From Plantago elongata (Eukaryota > Streptophyta > Magnoliopsida > Lamiales > Plantaginaceae): DNA of 64,000 nucleotides. The notes under the pieces were generated by a model. It searched no databases. It saw only the letters and a program-made list of their open reading frames with translations, and was not told the origin of the DNA. Location: positions 1 to 64,000 of the forward strand of contig JAYMSP010000199.1 of the NCBI GenBank assembly GCA_036897095.1. Direction: 5' to 3'. The position numbers and the translations under genes are program-made. This document shows, in pieces, positions 25,476 through 36,518 of this stretch. Within the stretch, counting starts at the first letter, position 1, and every line of letters starts with the position of its first letter.

Positions 25476-27119
25476 GATCTTGATATGGTAAGACTATTCT
25501 AATAGGGTGTTCTTTTTTACTATATGAAGGGTGTTATATTACAAAGCATATGAATGTTCACGTAAATTGGGTTCTTAAACAGCAGATCTGGAGCAAATAA
25601 AACGTGATGTGATGGCTTTATAGGGTTGTTTGAACATGAATGGGTTATGAAATGACAAAACACAAAACAAGAAAAGTATAATTTGTGCTGATGAAGATTT
25701 TGTAACAGAATATAGTTTTAAATGTATAATAAGACGTTTTAGGTCTATGTCATGAAAGTGTTGGGAAGAGTAGAAAAGTATGCAAACAAGTTACAAGTAA
25801 CATGACAAATAGTGACTCCTTGATTGACTAAGTAAATGACTTCTCTATTGGGATTATTCCTCATACAGTATTTGGGTCAATAAATAATAATTTGACCTAA
25901 AATACACTTCAAATACCCCATTTCAATTTCATTTTAAACACAATGTTATCAAAATCCTCATTTAAATGTCATGTCAATCAGCCCCAGAATGTATTAGTAT
26001 AACACTTAAATCGTTATTGTTGATGTATTGTTTGAGTGTTTCTAGTTTTAGATGTGCATCATCCCTTACACTTTTACACTCAATGTACGCTATGAAAATT
26101 TCATAGCATAAAGATATTCACTAGGAAATATAAATTAAAGTTCATTATAAAATTAAATTGATTGTATTAATACGTTTTTTTCATAACATTATATTACTAC
26201 ATGATCATAGTCAAAGCATTAATAACGCAATGCTATGTAATGCATATGACGTGATAAATGATGGCAATGAACTAACAATATTCCATTTCCAATAAAAATA
26301 ATCCAATTCATACTCACTAGGAGATAAATTGCAATAAATATTGAAACAAATTAGAGCAAAAAGTGGACAGTTATAGTTACAGATCAAGTTGATCTTAAAT
26401 TTGTGATAATGTTTTGTCTAGACGCTTTTGCAGTATTTTTTTTTTATAAAATAGGAATTGTGATTGAATTAATACAATTCGAATTGAAAGTTTATGTGAT
26501 TTTTATACAAACAATACAATTAAATTTGAGATAATTCAATATCAGTTATATACGAAGCAGTTAAAAAATAACTAAACTTCGAGAATGATATTGGTAGATA
26601 AAATATTAAATTAGGAATATAAGGGAATTTAGCGGGTGAGAACGGAGAATTTTCTATAAATTAGGGGTAAGTTAGTTGAAGCTTCAAGATTAGTGAAATT
26701 TATATGCCACATGGGCGACTAATGAAACTACTATATATATATATATATTAATCTCTTATAGTTCTAATGAAATTAATTTATAGATTAAGTGATTAAGTAA
26801 GCCAAATTGTTAGCTAGGTATCATCGATATCAAGTTTATTATCTTTGGCCGTCAAGTTTATGAAATTTCCTGCGAAAGATATAATACTATATAAAATTCA
26901 AATAATTAGGCAAACGTTACAACCAACTAAACAATTTATGTCAATATGGAAAATTGGAGTTATTGAATTTTCCTGCAAAAGGGACTAGCATAATAGTGAT
27001 GTATAAAAAGGTGATGGTATGTTTAACCTGCTTATCTCGGACAAATCAATTCGAAAGTTAATTTATAGAGATGTGTATATCGAATGAGTTGTATTGATCT
27101 CTCGAAAATAAGTATGTTT

Positions 27120-27294
27120 AATAGGAGCAGAGGCGGACGTAAAATTTCAACCTTAAAAAGACGAAACTATACATATGAGGGTTTTTCGAATGTTAAGGGA
27201 TTAACATTTGAAAATTATAAAAATACTACCTAAAATAAGTTTTAAGGTTGAATGGGCGCTCGCCCCTACTCCCAGGTCCGCCCCTAAATAGGAG
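27120..27294. mobile_element. hAT-type MITE with 8-bp TSD
   Basis: The element is 27128-27286, 159 bp. The 8-bp word AATAGGAG stands outside both ends (27120-27127 and 27287-27294). The ends are CAGAGGCGGAC and, inverted, TAGGGGCGGAC, the usual style of plant hAT termini. It has no coding capacity. The perfect target duplication suggests a fairly young insertion. Confidence 0.85.
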
Positions 27295-29007
27295 TTTTGG
27301 CATGTAAAAGACATTGACATGGTCCTCCTCACTCTTGGTGAGTTATTTAGGAGTGGAGTTAAGAATGATATATAGGGGCCGCATAAATGTTTTCCTTAGA
27401 AATTTACATGCTGTGTAAACTTGAGGCGCATTTAAGATTCAACCGCATCCCTACCTCCTCTATGATTGCGTTGGATATACTCCTCTTCTGTTCCGATTTT
27501 GAAGCTCTACTTTTCATTTTAGACGGTTTCGATTTAAAAGTCCACTTTCTTAAATATAAAATTTATTTAATTTCCAATTTTATAAATTATCCCTCATACT
27601 TTATTCACTATTTCTCCTATTTTATCCAATCACATTCATATTTTATTATCTTATTTTCTACTTTATTATTTTTTTCTTAAAATTTATGTCTGATCCCGCA
27701 GAACTTCCAAACCGGAACGGAGTAAGTATATGCTAATCAATGTATGTTAGTATTGAGTTTGAAAGTTTTACGAAAAAATAAAAAATTATCTAATTTTATT
27801 GGTGTATATATTATATTTTTTACTGCTAATGTTAGTATTTGCTTACTATAGTTGCTCATATAGTGTTGTATACTTCACCAACGTTTCAGATGTATCCTTT
27901 TGAGTTAGTTTATGGTCCGACTACAATTATAATAGCTTAATATACGTCTATCTTAGTTGTACTTATTTTTAACCGTTAGATCTTGTAGAAATTATATTAT
28001 AAATTATATTTAATCCTGATCGTTCACGTGGTTGTAAACATTATACAAAGTCAATTGTATAAATTTTGATATCCAGCATAGATTATAATGTCCTTTAAAT
28101 AATTTTTTATATCCTTATAAATTAAATCTTCCAGTTAGAAAATGAATCAACTTAGGTTCTAATTAAACAGATTAAGTATATTTCCCCATGAGAAAGAAAG
28201 TGTGTAAGAAACGAAGAACAGATCCAAGATATGAACGACAATGAAAATAGAAAACTTTTTCCTCGACCTTAATCACTCTTCTTGACATTGAAAGCATGGA
28301 GTAATGGATTAGTTGGTAATGAAATCACAATTTGTAATTAACATGATGCTTTTGTTCTTCAACACCCAAATAAATGCCAATTGTTCTTCATTAATTATGA
28401 ATCTGTTTCAAAGAAATAGGTTCTAATATAAGGGATCGATGAATTGATTTGAATGATGGAATCAAATTCATAGTTTGGGATAAAGATTAATAAATTAGGT
28501 TCATACCAATGAATTGGGGATGAATATTTAATTTGGAAGAAGAAACTTATTTCAGTTAATTAGAAGATGGATATAACTTGACTTTTAAATTAATTTTATT
28601 TTTCAGAATTTATTTTATAATATATTATGATAATACAATCATGTTTGTATAGATATATTTACTAAAATTGTCATTGTAAAAGTTACAAATCGTATTGATG
28701 GTTAGAATTAAGTACAGCTAAGTGAAAATAATTATTTTTACATGTTAAGTGAATGATGAGTACAATTAAGATGGACGGACGTTAAAGAGGTAGAATAATT
28801 ATTTCCAAATAAATTGAGTTTTATCCCAAGAACTCTAATAATGCCTTCTTCGATCCCCAATCTTTTCTTCAAGAATCCTGATCTACTTCAACAATGCTTA
28901 ATTGATCCATTCAACTTGATCAATGTAAGAAATCATTACATGACATCGCATCGACAATTCCATTCTTCATTACAGGTAATTGTCGTGACTAAGGATCTGG
29001 GAAAACA

Positions 29008-29833
29008 TTTATTTTAGGAATAATTACATACACTCTCTCGCAAGATGTCTATGTTGCATCTGAATTCTCCGGGATTAACAATTACATCTAGGTCCATAAA
29101 ATCCAAAAAATATTGACCAGTTTAATTCTCAATTCACTTTACTTGCAAACCAAACGCACCCTTAGCAATTATTTTACCTTTACCTTCCATCAAATACACC
29201 AATCATTTTCCTGCAGTTTTCAATCTCGGATCCTTCTTGCAACCCCAAAGAACAGAGAACATCCTCCATCTCCGTTTTTGTCAAACACATCAAATTTCCA
29301 CCTCCTCCATACTATGAGTTTCCTCTTTGAACAGACTAAGAATTTCATTGAAATCCATGTTTTCTGGAAGCATTGCGTCAAACATCCCTCTAAGCTTCTC
29401 AAGACCAATTCAATATCTTCTGCGAACATCATTTTGACCAACTATCTTCTCATTCTTGGTGGAGAATTTAGTTTCTCCTTCCTTAGTGACAGCACTATCT
29501 ATGGAATCATTGAAATCAATAAAATTAGATTGGACTGAAGATGAAAATCCTGATTAGAATATATGAATCCTTTTTTGTTGGAATATATGCAGCAACAGGA
29601 ATTCCACTAATTCTAAAAATAAAACGACGACTTAAGACCTGTTTGGCCAAATGCAAAATCTGAAATTCAAACAGGGTAGAAATGACTTTTCCGGGCTGAA
29701 AGTTAAATTCGTGGACCTGGATGTAATTAATTTTTATCGATTAGGACTTATATGTAATTGTTGATCTGGGTGGTAGCCATCTACATTTTTTAAATCTAAC
29801 AGGGGGTGTAGATGTAATTCGCCCTTTATTTTA
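29008..29833. mobile_element. Pack-MULE: Mutator-type element carrying a host gene fragment
   Basis: The element spans 29017-29824 (808 bp). The 9-bp word TTTATTTTA lies at both borders (29008-29016 and 29825-29833) without mismatch. The right end read inward starts GGGCGAATTACATCTACACC and the left end GGAATAATTACATACACTC. Subterminal words such as AACAATTACAT..AGGTCC also occur inverted in both arms. The GGGCGAAT start is shared with the MULE at 11405, so the two belong to related families. The interior holds a minus-strand calmodulin-like gene fragment. No transposase is present. Confidence 0.82.
29190..29445 (-). pseudogene. Captured calmodulin-like (CML) gene fragment
   Basis: On the minus strand, three frames together show an EF-hand protein fragment: AEDIELVLRSL, then MLPENMDFNEILSLFKEE, THSMEEVEI, FDVFDKNGDG (an EF-hand loop start), and LQEGSEIENCRKMIGVFDG. 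The order and wording match the C-terminal half of CML45/46-type calmodulin-like proteins. The pieces sit in different frames, and the stretch after the NGDG loop is shortened, so the fragment is broken and not expected to bind calcium. It lies between the terminal inverted repeats of a Mutator-type element, which explains its presence far from any CML gene. The parent gene is not in this window. Confidence 0.7.
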
Positions 29834-30887
29834 TCTAATGCACGAGAATAAAAGTAAAACCAATTAACTAATTATATGCATTTTTTATCACAGTTTGTGA
29901 CAAAATTAATAAAATAGATGTTAAAATTTGACAAAAATTTAATTATGAACTCCACATCATCGGATGATTGGAAAATAGTTATCATTTTGTTACTTGATTT
30001 GTTGAGGTGTGGCTAGAAATTGACACTAGGGTCTTCAGATAAATATAATTTATAATATAAATGTAAATTTAATTTGTATACGTACGCATGTTTATATTAC
30101 AATTCAATTTTTTTAGTTGAATTTATAATAGTTGTCATTGTATAATTTACAACTCTCATAGACGGTTAAGATTAATTATAATTGAATACAATATTTTTAC
30201 AAGTGATTTAACTTTTATTAATAAATACAACTGAAATGGATATACGTTAAACTGTACAAGTATAGTCGGACCTTAAAAACGCTCCACGTTCAATTAAAAT
30301 TTTCCAAAATCTCATACTACTCCGGCCAATTCTTGATTGAATATTTGAATGTATAGACATGGACCCAACCGCAATAGCAAATTGGATCAATCCACCAATT
30401 CGAAATAGTTAGCCCTGAACCTTGGCCACATTTGTCACCAATAAAGGTCCTGTCCAGTTTAATTGCAGCTGAAAAGCTGAAAGGCCCAATTGAAAATTAA
30501 ACAGAAGTAGATACTAATAATACCAAGTAGATTTACTTTGATAATCATAATACACCATCGCACTAGACTAATGATAATATACCTTTTAATTAAATAAGTG
30601 GTAAAATTTTAATATTAAAAATTAATTAATTCAATGTTTAAATAATTTAGATCATTTAAAAATACAAATGTAGAACTAATAAATTACACCCTCACAAAAT
30701 GTAGTTTTAAATTTCAAACCAAAATTACTTTTTCTTCTTTAAAATTTTTCACAACCACCGTCGCCATCAAACATTCACCGAAGCTCCGGTGCAGCAAGCT
30801 AGTTTCCAAAAAAAAACGACTACCATGGAAGCTCTAGGAAAAGCTTCCTCAATCTGCCATGGAAGATCTGCAGATCCATTGAGCTCT

Positions 30888-30975
30888 AGCTTCCATGTAG
30901 CTCGGTCTGCCATGGATGAGCAGATCTCTCTCTCTCTCTGCTCATCCATGGCAGATTGAGCTCCATGGAAGCTCG
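30888..30975. repeat. Inverted repeat / hairpin with CT loop
   Basis: Perfect 17-bp arms CTGCCATGGATGAGCAG (30907-30923) and its reverse complement (30938-30954) enclose a 14-base CT-rich loop. Imperfect pairing extends outward through AGCTTCCATG.AGCTC on the left and GAGCTCCATGGAAGCT on the right. The neighbouring bases repeat ATGGAAGCT and CTGCCATGG words. It is probably part of an element that folds back. Confidence 0.8.
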
Positions 30976-31863
30976 ACCTTCCATGGCGTGTTTTCTTTTC
31001 TTTTCTTTTTGAGATAAAAGGAAGTTTTATTAATCCAATCAAAAGGAGCTGAGATGATCAGGACATCAGAACAGAGAAATACTCCCTCCGGTCCAGTTTA
31101 ATTGCAGTTACATTGCAGCTAAAGAATTAAGACCTGAAGAGCCATGTAGAGAGAACAAGATTTGTGACTCGCCTTGAAGCATATAATACGAAACCAGGTG
31201 CGGTGATGAGTGCTGGAAGTCCAAACGGTGGATAGCATGTTATCATAGCGTTAAAGAAAAGAATAGAATTTTAAGGCCAACAAAACTGTATATATGAATA
31301 ACTAGCCTGCCATTAATTTCAACTGTCATGAACTAGAACAGAGAGAACCAAGAACTGGAAGAGTACGCATTATGAGTCTTATGACATTATCACATAATGT
31401 GCTCGTGGCTGGAATTTGTTCGAACATTGATGGTTTTTCAGCAGAGGTCCAGATTCTGTTTTATTCAACTTGAGTTTTAGCATCTAGTATTCTGGTTGTT
31501 CAATTGTATTTCCTCTAGAAGTCCACCTTTTGATTTGCTAAGAATAGAACAAATGTTTGTACTGTAAATGGAATGAAAACAAGTGTTTGACACCCTGGAC
31601 ATCTCAAGATTCAAGAACTTCCATTTTGATGATTTCCTGCTGTTCGAATATGATTGGAACTCACATGAACAACTACAGCAGAGTTATCTAGCTTTTTAAA
31701 CTCGACGAATTAGCTTTTTTTTCAATTTCTTTTATAGGATTGTCCCAATTCAGAGTTAAAGACATACATTACACGCATAAAGAGTTTAGGCCGTTGTCTC
31801 ATCTCATGGATTGACAGTCTAATGGAATAATGTTCGTCTTGTGTTGAGTAGCCACAGCCAATT

Positions 31864-33617
31864 TCATTGTGTTTTTGAGATTTTGAGGTTTGAGCTGTTC
31901 CTTTTGGTCAGCTTGTAGGTCACCATCCTCGCAATCTTGTAAAACCAGAACGCGCTCACCAGCTGTAGCCCCAATGCCATTGCCTGCCAAAACCAACATT
32001 ATCAAAATTGTCATCCATTGTTGATGCCAAGTTCACTAAGCAGGAATAATATATATGCTGACTGAACGGAAAATAAGGCCTTAATATTCCTGTTTCTTAT
32101 GTCAACATAACACATACATATGAATGGAATTACGCCGTACCTTAATGAGAAGAGGATTATCAGCAGTTAGAGTGACATATGTCAGATAGGGTCCTACGAA
32201 CATTCTTGCAAATGTGAAGATGACAGCAAACAATATCTGCACAATTTGTCCACTCGTCAAAACCTAAGCTCATGCTGAATCTTGTCATAGTTCGTAGCTC
32301 ATTTTTTGGACCATATTATGTGACTTTTACATATAAGCCAGTCCTTAATTTGGTGTGTCTAGTAAGTACGCGAATTACAAATAAATCGAGGAAAAGGGAC
32401 GTACATCAGCTGCCAAATTGAGGTCAGTGTCTCTGTATCCAACCTCTTTAAGAAGCTCCCTCAAGTGAAGAAATGGGCTGGATATTTCTGTGATCCATAA
32501 AGATGCAACCATTTCTGATCCACACTGCAAATTAAAGTTCCTTTCATTAACTCTTAATCAACCTAAGATTCAAGTTTCATGAAATTTTAAACATGATAAA
32601 TTATTACCCTTTGATAGGAAAGTCCAGCTCCAATGCCAACAATACTGACTAGATGGTGAATTGTATTGTCCATTTTGAATTGCTCCTTGTCGAAAAGGCA
32701 GCATACGAGATCATACAGAAGATATGCAACTGTAATAGACAATGCTTGCATCTGTTACATGCTTCCACACAAACATAACATCAGTTTCATGATGATTTTT
32801 TTAAATACAACGCACATTTCACAATTACATCATCTGCAAAACTATCAGCCTACTAATGAAGTTAACATAAAGTTGCATAGAACTTGGATTCAATTATCTA
32901 ATTTCCAGTTGCGTTTTCGTGTATAAAAACTACACAAAAATTCAATTCGATTTGTGATAACTCAATCACATTTCTATGCTAGACAATCCATATGATATTT
33001 GAACACCTGGAATCTTGTACAGGAAAACAGGTGAACTACAAAACCAGTACACCAATCATGTTCTACCTATCTAATTCATTGAACTTAAATAATTCCATTC
33101 TATGTACATTCATTTCCAACAATATGTACCAGCAAAATTAGCTGTATACATTAAATTAGGCTTTTGGCCAAGTCACACACAGTTAATATAATTCATATAC
33201 ATGACTAGATTCCACGACTTTTATAAGTTGAATCGACGAGAAGTAATTATCCAATTCAATACGATCACCGACATCCTGTAATCTTCAGTAAACCTTATTA
33301 CTTGATCTAACAACCGTTATAACATCGTAAATGAGCAAAAGAAAAGGGTGGAAAAACAGAAACAAGAAATTCTGAGATTCAGAAAAACACAGTACCTGCT
33401 TAGGAGAAGATTTAGAAGCCAAAGGGCAAACAGGACAGGTCCAATCTTGAACCGAAGTAGAAGCCAACGACACAGCTAAACAAGCATGAACTGTCGAAAC
33501 AATCCGGTTGCAGAAATCGAAAGAACGCTCCTTGGGAAGAACTTTCCTGGTGACCAAGAACAATGTTGTCCATGATACTACTCCAACCAAAATCAAGTTC
33601 ACCACATAATCCTCCAT
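31864..33617 (-). CDS. TLC (TRAM/LAG1/CLN8) domain-containing membrane protein
   Basis: Five coding exons on the minus strand join in frame to 233 residues: 33396-33617, 32608-32751, 32405-32524, 32141-32236, 31864-31983. The order of blocks is that of small plant TLC-domain proteins: an N-terminal membrane helix in VVNLILVGVVSWTTLFLV, KERSFDFCNRIVSTVHACLA (the family's His-containing segment), TVAYLLYDLVCC, DNTIHHLVSIVGIGAG, VASLWITEISSPFLHLRELL, ILFAVIFTFARMFVGP, and a last helix around ALGLQLVSAFWFYKI. About five to six membrane segments are expected, so it sits in an internal membrane. Related TLC proteins handle ceramide or other lipids, but this clade has no settled function. All introns are GT-AG and in phase 0. 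The start is the first ATG of the exon. Confidence 0.88.
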
Positions 33618-33874
33618 GATCTCAACTGAGAGCCAATAAATGTACTAGATTCAAGAGAAATTCTTGATGCTTGTTGGTAATGAGTTTAGTTATGGTCCAA
33701 AACTTCGGCTTGATATCGAGTCCATTTATTTTGGGACTATCGGTACTAGTTGGCAGGTGGGCTTCAAACTGTTTTCTACCAAACTACAATAAATACAAGT
33801 TTTTTTTTTATTTTTGAGAAATCAATAAATACAGGTAAAAACTGTGTGTTCAAATTTGGTTGGTGTTTTGTCAA

Positions 33875-34650
33875 TTAGTAATGACTTGTAATTGTAAAAA
33901 TTGTGGAAAATATGGAAATGGCCGTTACACTAGGTGAGTGGCATTGATTCCTCTTACCATTCTCCTTGCATTCGTTTTCACACACTTTCCTTTTTCTTTG
34001 GTCCCATTTTATTATATTGTTGCCTAGCTTATCTATCACTAGTAATGACTTGTAATAGTAAAATATGTGGAAATTATGAAAATGATCGTTAGTCGTTATA
34101 CTTGGTGAGTGGCATGGCTCCTTACTATTCTCTTACCATTGGTTTCCATACACTTCCATTTTTCTCCTGTCCATTTGATTATATTGCAAGAAATTGTGAA
34201 ATTATAATAACGAAGGGTATACTTTCTTTTTTTTTTATATAGGGCTTAACCTTGAAAGGGAGCCCTTCCAAAAATTCTCGAGGGCCAAGGACGAACCCCT
34301 AGGCCCAAGAGGGGGTTTGGAAATAGTTTTCAACCAGCAATAGACGCGCCTCGGTTAGTACCTCACTAGCTGCGTCATTGCCCCAAACACAAAGATGATG
34401 AATGAAGGGTACACTTGATGAGGGAAATGGTTCCTCTTACTATTCTCTTCGCAATGGTTTATAAACATTTTTCATTTTCTTCGATCCCCATTTGATCATT
34501 GTTATATTCAATTAATAACGAGTTGCAAAATTTTCAAAATTGTGGAAATTATGGAGTGGCACACATGGACATGGTTCCTCTTATTATTCTCTTAGCATTG
34601 GTTTCCATGCACTTCCCATTTTTCTACTTCCCATTTCATTCTACGATATG
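33875..34650. repeat. Diverged tandem repeat array, 140-180 bp unit
   Basis: Four units start with variants of TAGTAATGACTTGTAATNGT or AACGAGTTGCAAAATT at about 33878, 34041, the interrupted 34200-34500 unit, and 34506. Each continues through GTGGAAATTATG, GAGTGGCA, TTCCTCTTACTATTCTCTT, and GGTTTCCA.ACACTTCC. The third unit is split by the SINE at 34225-34403. Confidence 0.75.
34212..34416 (-). mobile_element. SINE with 13-bp TSD and A tail
   Basis: The element is 34225-34403, 179 bp, in minus orientation. GAAGGGTATACTT (34212-34224) and GAAGGGTACACTT (34404-34416) flank it, a 13-bp target duplication with one change. On the minus strand it has an A-box-like GCAGCTAGTGAGG, a B-box-like GGGGTTCGTCC, and ends in ten A. 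The family differs from the shorter SINEs at 12.9 and 63.5 kb. Confidence 0.82.
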
Positions 34651-35829
34651 TAACTATAGGGATCATTAATATGTGGATCCCTCATGAATGTTCTAATATA
34701 AAGAAGTATGCATAAGTCATTGTAAGCAGTGGCTCAACTTATGGTAAAAAGTGGCTCAACTAAAAGTCATATTAAGTAAAGAGAGTTATTTAATACTACT
34801 ATCTAATAAAAGATATCTAGACAGTAGATCCGGTTTGTTATATCTCAATCCGAATAAAGACTTTATTATAGAGCGATTGAAGGTCTATTATGTATAATGT
34901 TTCAGTATAACAACGCAATAATAACTTACACGTTGTATGAAAACCTTTGCATACATGACCCAATAATTTGGCATGATCCATATTCTCTTCTTGGGCTTTG
35001 AGGGGCAATTTAGACCTTTCCTTAGCATGTGCATGCCTTTTATGTGACCCTTCGTGACCTAATCTTTGGAGGCATGTCCCAACCTAAGGTCCAGGTGCAG
35101 ACCTCTTTTGTGCTCCTCTACTAGGGTAGATTTAGTCTTTTGCCGGTCTCAAGGTCCGAGGCAATGATCAAGTCCAAATCTCATCTTGTTGGGCTCGTAC
35201 ATTTGGTTCTTTGTCGTGAAGCGTCTGACCCATGAGGTTGTCCATGTCCGAGGCTCCCAACAAGTGTTAGGTTTGCTATACGTTACTTGCTTGTGACAAG
35301 GGGAGGACGGACTTGTGGTGGAAATGGGGTAACATTGTTTGAACCAACTTGTATTTTATTTTTACATTGTCAATTTATGTTTCTATGAAACATTTGTGTG
35401 CTATTTATTGATCCCTTTTAGTTACTTTGGAGGATTCGAATATTAATCAGGAATAATTTTGGAAGTTCATTTGATGATTTACAATAACGATATGATAAAA
35501 TAACAAAATAGAAACATGGTATTTCACATGTTGAAGTTGGGCACACAGAAGTTTGTACGTAATTTGTGTATATGGCCCATAAAACAAAAACAAGAAATGA
35601 ATCCCACATGCTAACAGAGAGACATAAAACTGGAAACCATGATCCACAATATTTTCTCTAGTTCTCATCCACATACATTGCATACCCAACAAGGCAATGA
35701 AACTATGAAACTACTTCTTATTAAAATTAATTCAACCTAAAAATACAAAAAACTTTAATTAACAAAGAAAAACAAGTATCATCATCATCAATTCATCATC
35801 CCAGAAAATGGAAGCTTCTTCTAATCATC

Positions 35830-36264
35830 TCAATAATCAAACATCATCTCAGCAGAAGCCATGATCGGATGCTGATTAAACCCACCCACCAAACTCCACG
35901 GACTCACATTCACCACACCTCCAAACAACCCCTCATCCTCAAACACTGGCTCAGCAGCAGAGTTGACAAATCTCAGCATCTCATTAAGCGAGTTAAGCCT
36001 CTGCGTAAGCTCATTCATCTGAGCCCTCAACACAGAGTTATCCGCTTCCACTTTCACATAATGCTGCGTCGTCGCATTCAACCTCGACGTAATCTCATTG
36101 TTATCCTTCCTTAGTTCGTCTGCCTGACCCATTAGTTCATCCAGATGCTTCTGTTTCCTCATCCTGGACCGTCGAGCGGATTCCCTGTTCGACTCCATCC
36201 GTTTCCTCTTCCGGTTGTCCTCCACTGAACCTGACGAATTCGAGTTTCCGCTTGAAGAATCCAT
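35830..36264 (-). CDS. S1-class bZIP transcription factor (bZIP11/bZIP44 type)
   Basis: An intronless gene of 144 residues. A short Ser-rich N-terminus is followed by the basic region RKRKRMESNRESARRSRMRK (about 18-37), with the invariant N-x7-R spacing, and then a leucine zipper of about eight heptads up to residue 95. The C-terminus ends QHPIMASAEMMFDY, the usual S1 ending. S1 factors dimerise with group C bZIPs and control amino-acid and sugar metabolism in the nucleus under low energy. The 5' leader carries the conserved sucrose-control uORF (36382-36507), so translation is very likely repressed by sucrose. The small intronless layout and leader uORFs are those of bZIP1/2/11/44/53. Which member it is cannot be settled without a tree. 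Confidence 0.93.
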   Translation of the reverse strand: MDSSSGNSNSSGSVEDNRKRKRMESNRESARRSRMRKQKHLDELMGQADELRKDNNEITSRLNATTQHYVKVEADNSVLRAQMNELTQRLNSLNEMLRFVNSAAEPVFEDEGLFGGVVNVSPWSLVGGFNQHPIMASAEMMFDY

Positions 36265-36381
36265 ATTTCTTTGAAATTTCTGACTATGTTCTGTTAACAG
36301 AACTGAACCGAAAGTAACTGAGCTGAAATTAATGAATTTTCAGATTAAGATTTGATTCAAGAGTTGAAAGAGGGGATTAAT

Positions 36382-36507
36382 TTATGAGAAAACGTAGAAC
36401 CAGTAGAGGAAGACGACGGAGAAGGATTGGACGAGGTGGGTTCTACGACGGAGAGAGGAGCTGATCATAAAACCGGAACGGAGGATTTCACCGAGTACTG
36501 GAGACAT
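36382..36507 (-). CDS. Sucrose-control peptide uORF (SC-uORF, uORF2)
   Basis: A 41-codon uORF in the bZIP leader, ending 117 bases before the main ATG. It reads MSPVLGEILRSGFMIS, SSLRRRTHLVQSF and SVVFLYWFYVFS, the conserved sucrose-control peptide of dicot S1 bZIP genes. In Arabidopsis bZIP11 this nascent peptide stalls ribosomes when sucrose is high and lowers translation of the main ORF. The conserved C-terminal half (RRRTHLVQSFSVVFLYWFY) is intact, so the control is expected to work here. Confidence 0.95.
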   Translation of the reverse strand: MSPVLGEILRSGFMISSSLRRRTHLVQSFSVVFLYWFYVFS

Positions 36508-36518
36508 TTACGTTCCAT
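36465..36518 (-). promoter_or_regulatory. Short uORF overlapping the SC-uORF start
   Basis: A 17-codon frame (starts MERKCLQYSVKSS) begins 11 bases upstream of the SC-uORF ATG and stops inside it, in another frame. A similarly placed, overlapping uORF1 occurs in bZIP11 leaders. Ribosomes that use it would bypass the SC-uORF start, so it may tune the repression. Confidence 0.7.

Larger units (their letters stand above)
25476..31863. other. Transposon-rich intergenic region
   Basis: No intact host gene over 6.4 kb. Supported items are a hAT-type MITE (27128-27286), T-rich MITE-like sequence near 27560-27725 related to 7540-7690, a Pack-MULE (29017-29824), a strong inverted repeat (30888-30975), a 17-bp direct repeat at 30452 and 31091, and a LINE-like tail near 30990-31020. 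An (AT)n run is at about 26733-26750. The stretch next to 25475 should be the promoter of the Pro-rich gene. Confidence 0.5.
33618..35829. other. Intergenic between TLC and bZIP genes
   Basis: The segment next to 33617 should be the TLC promoter. A tandem repeat array (about 33875-34650), split by a SINE, occupies most of the first kilobase. From 34650 to 35640 I see no gene. The stretch just above 35640 is the likely 3' UTR of the bZIP gene. Confidence 0.5.

Noticed and set aside
29113-29538. Plus-strand frame of 141 residues
   Set aside because: It is the antisense shadow of the captured calmodulin-like fragment in the Pack-MULE.
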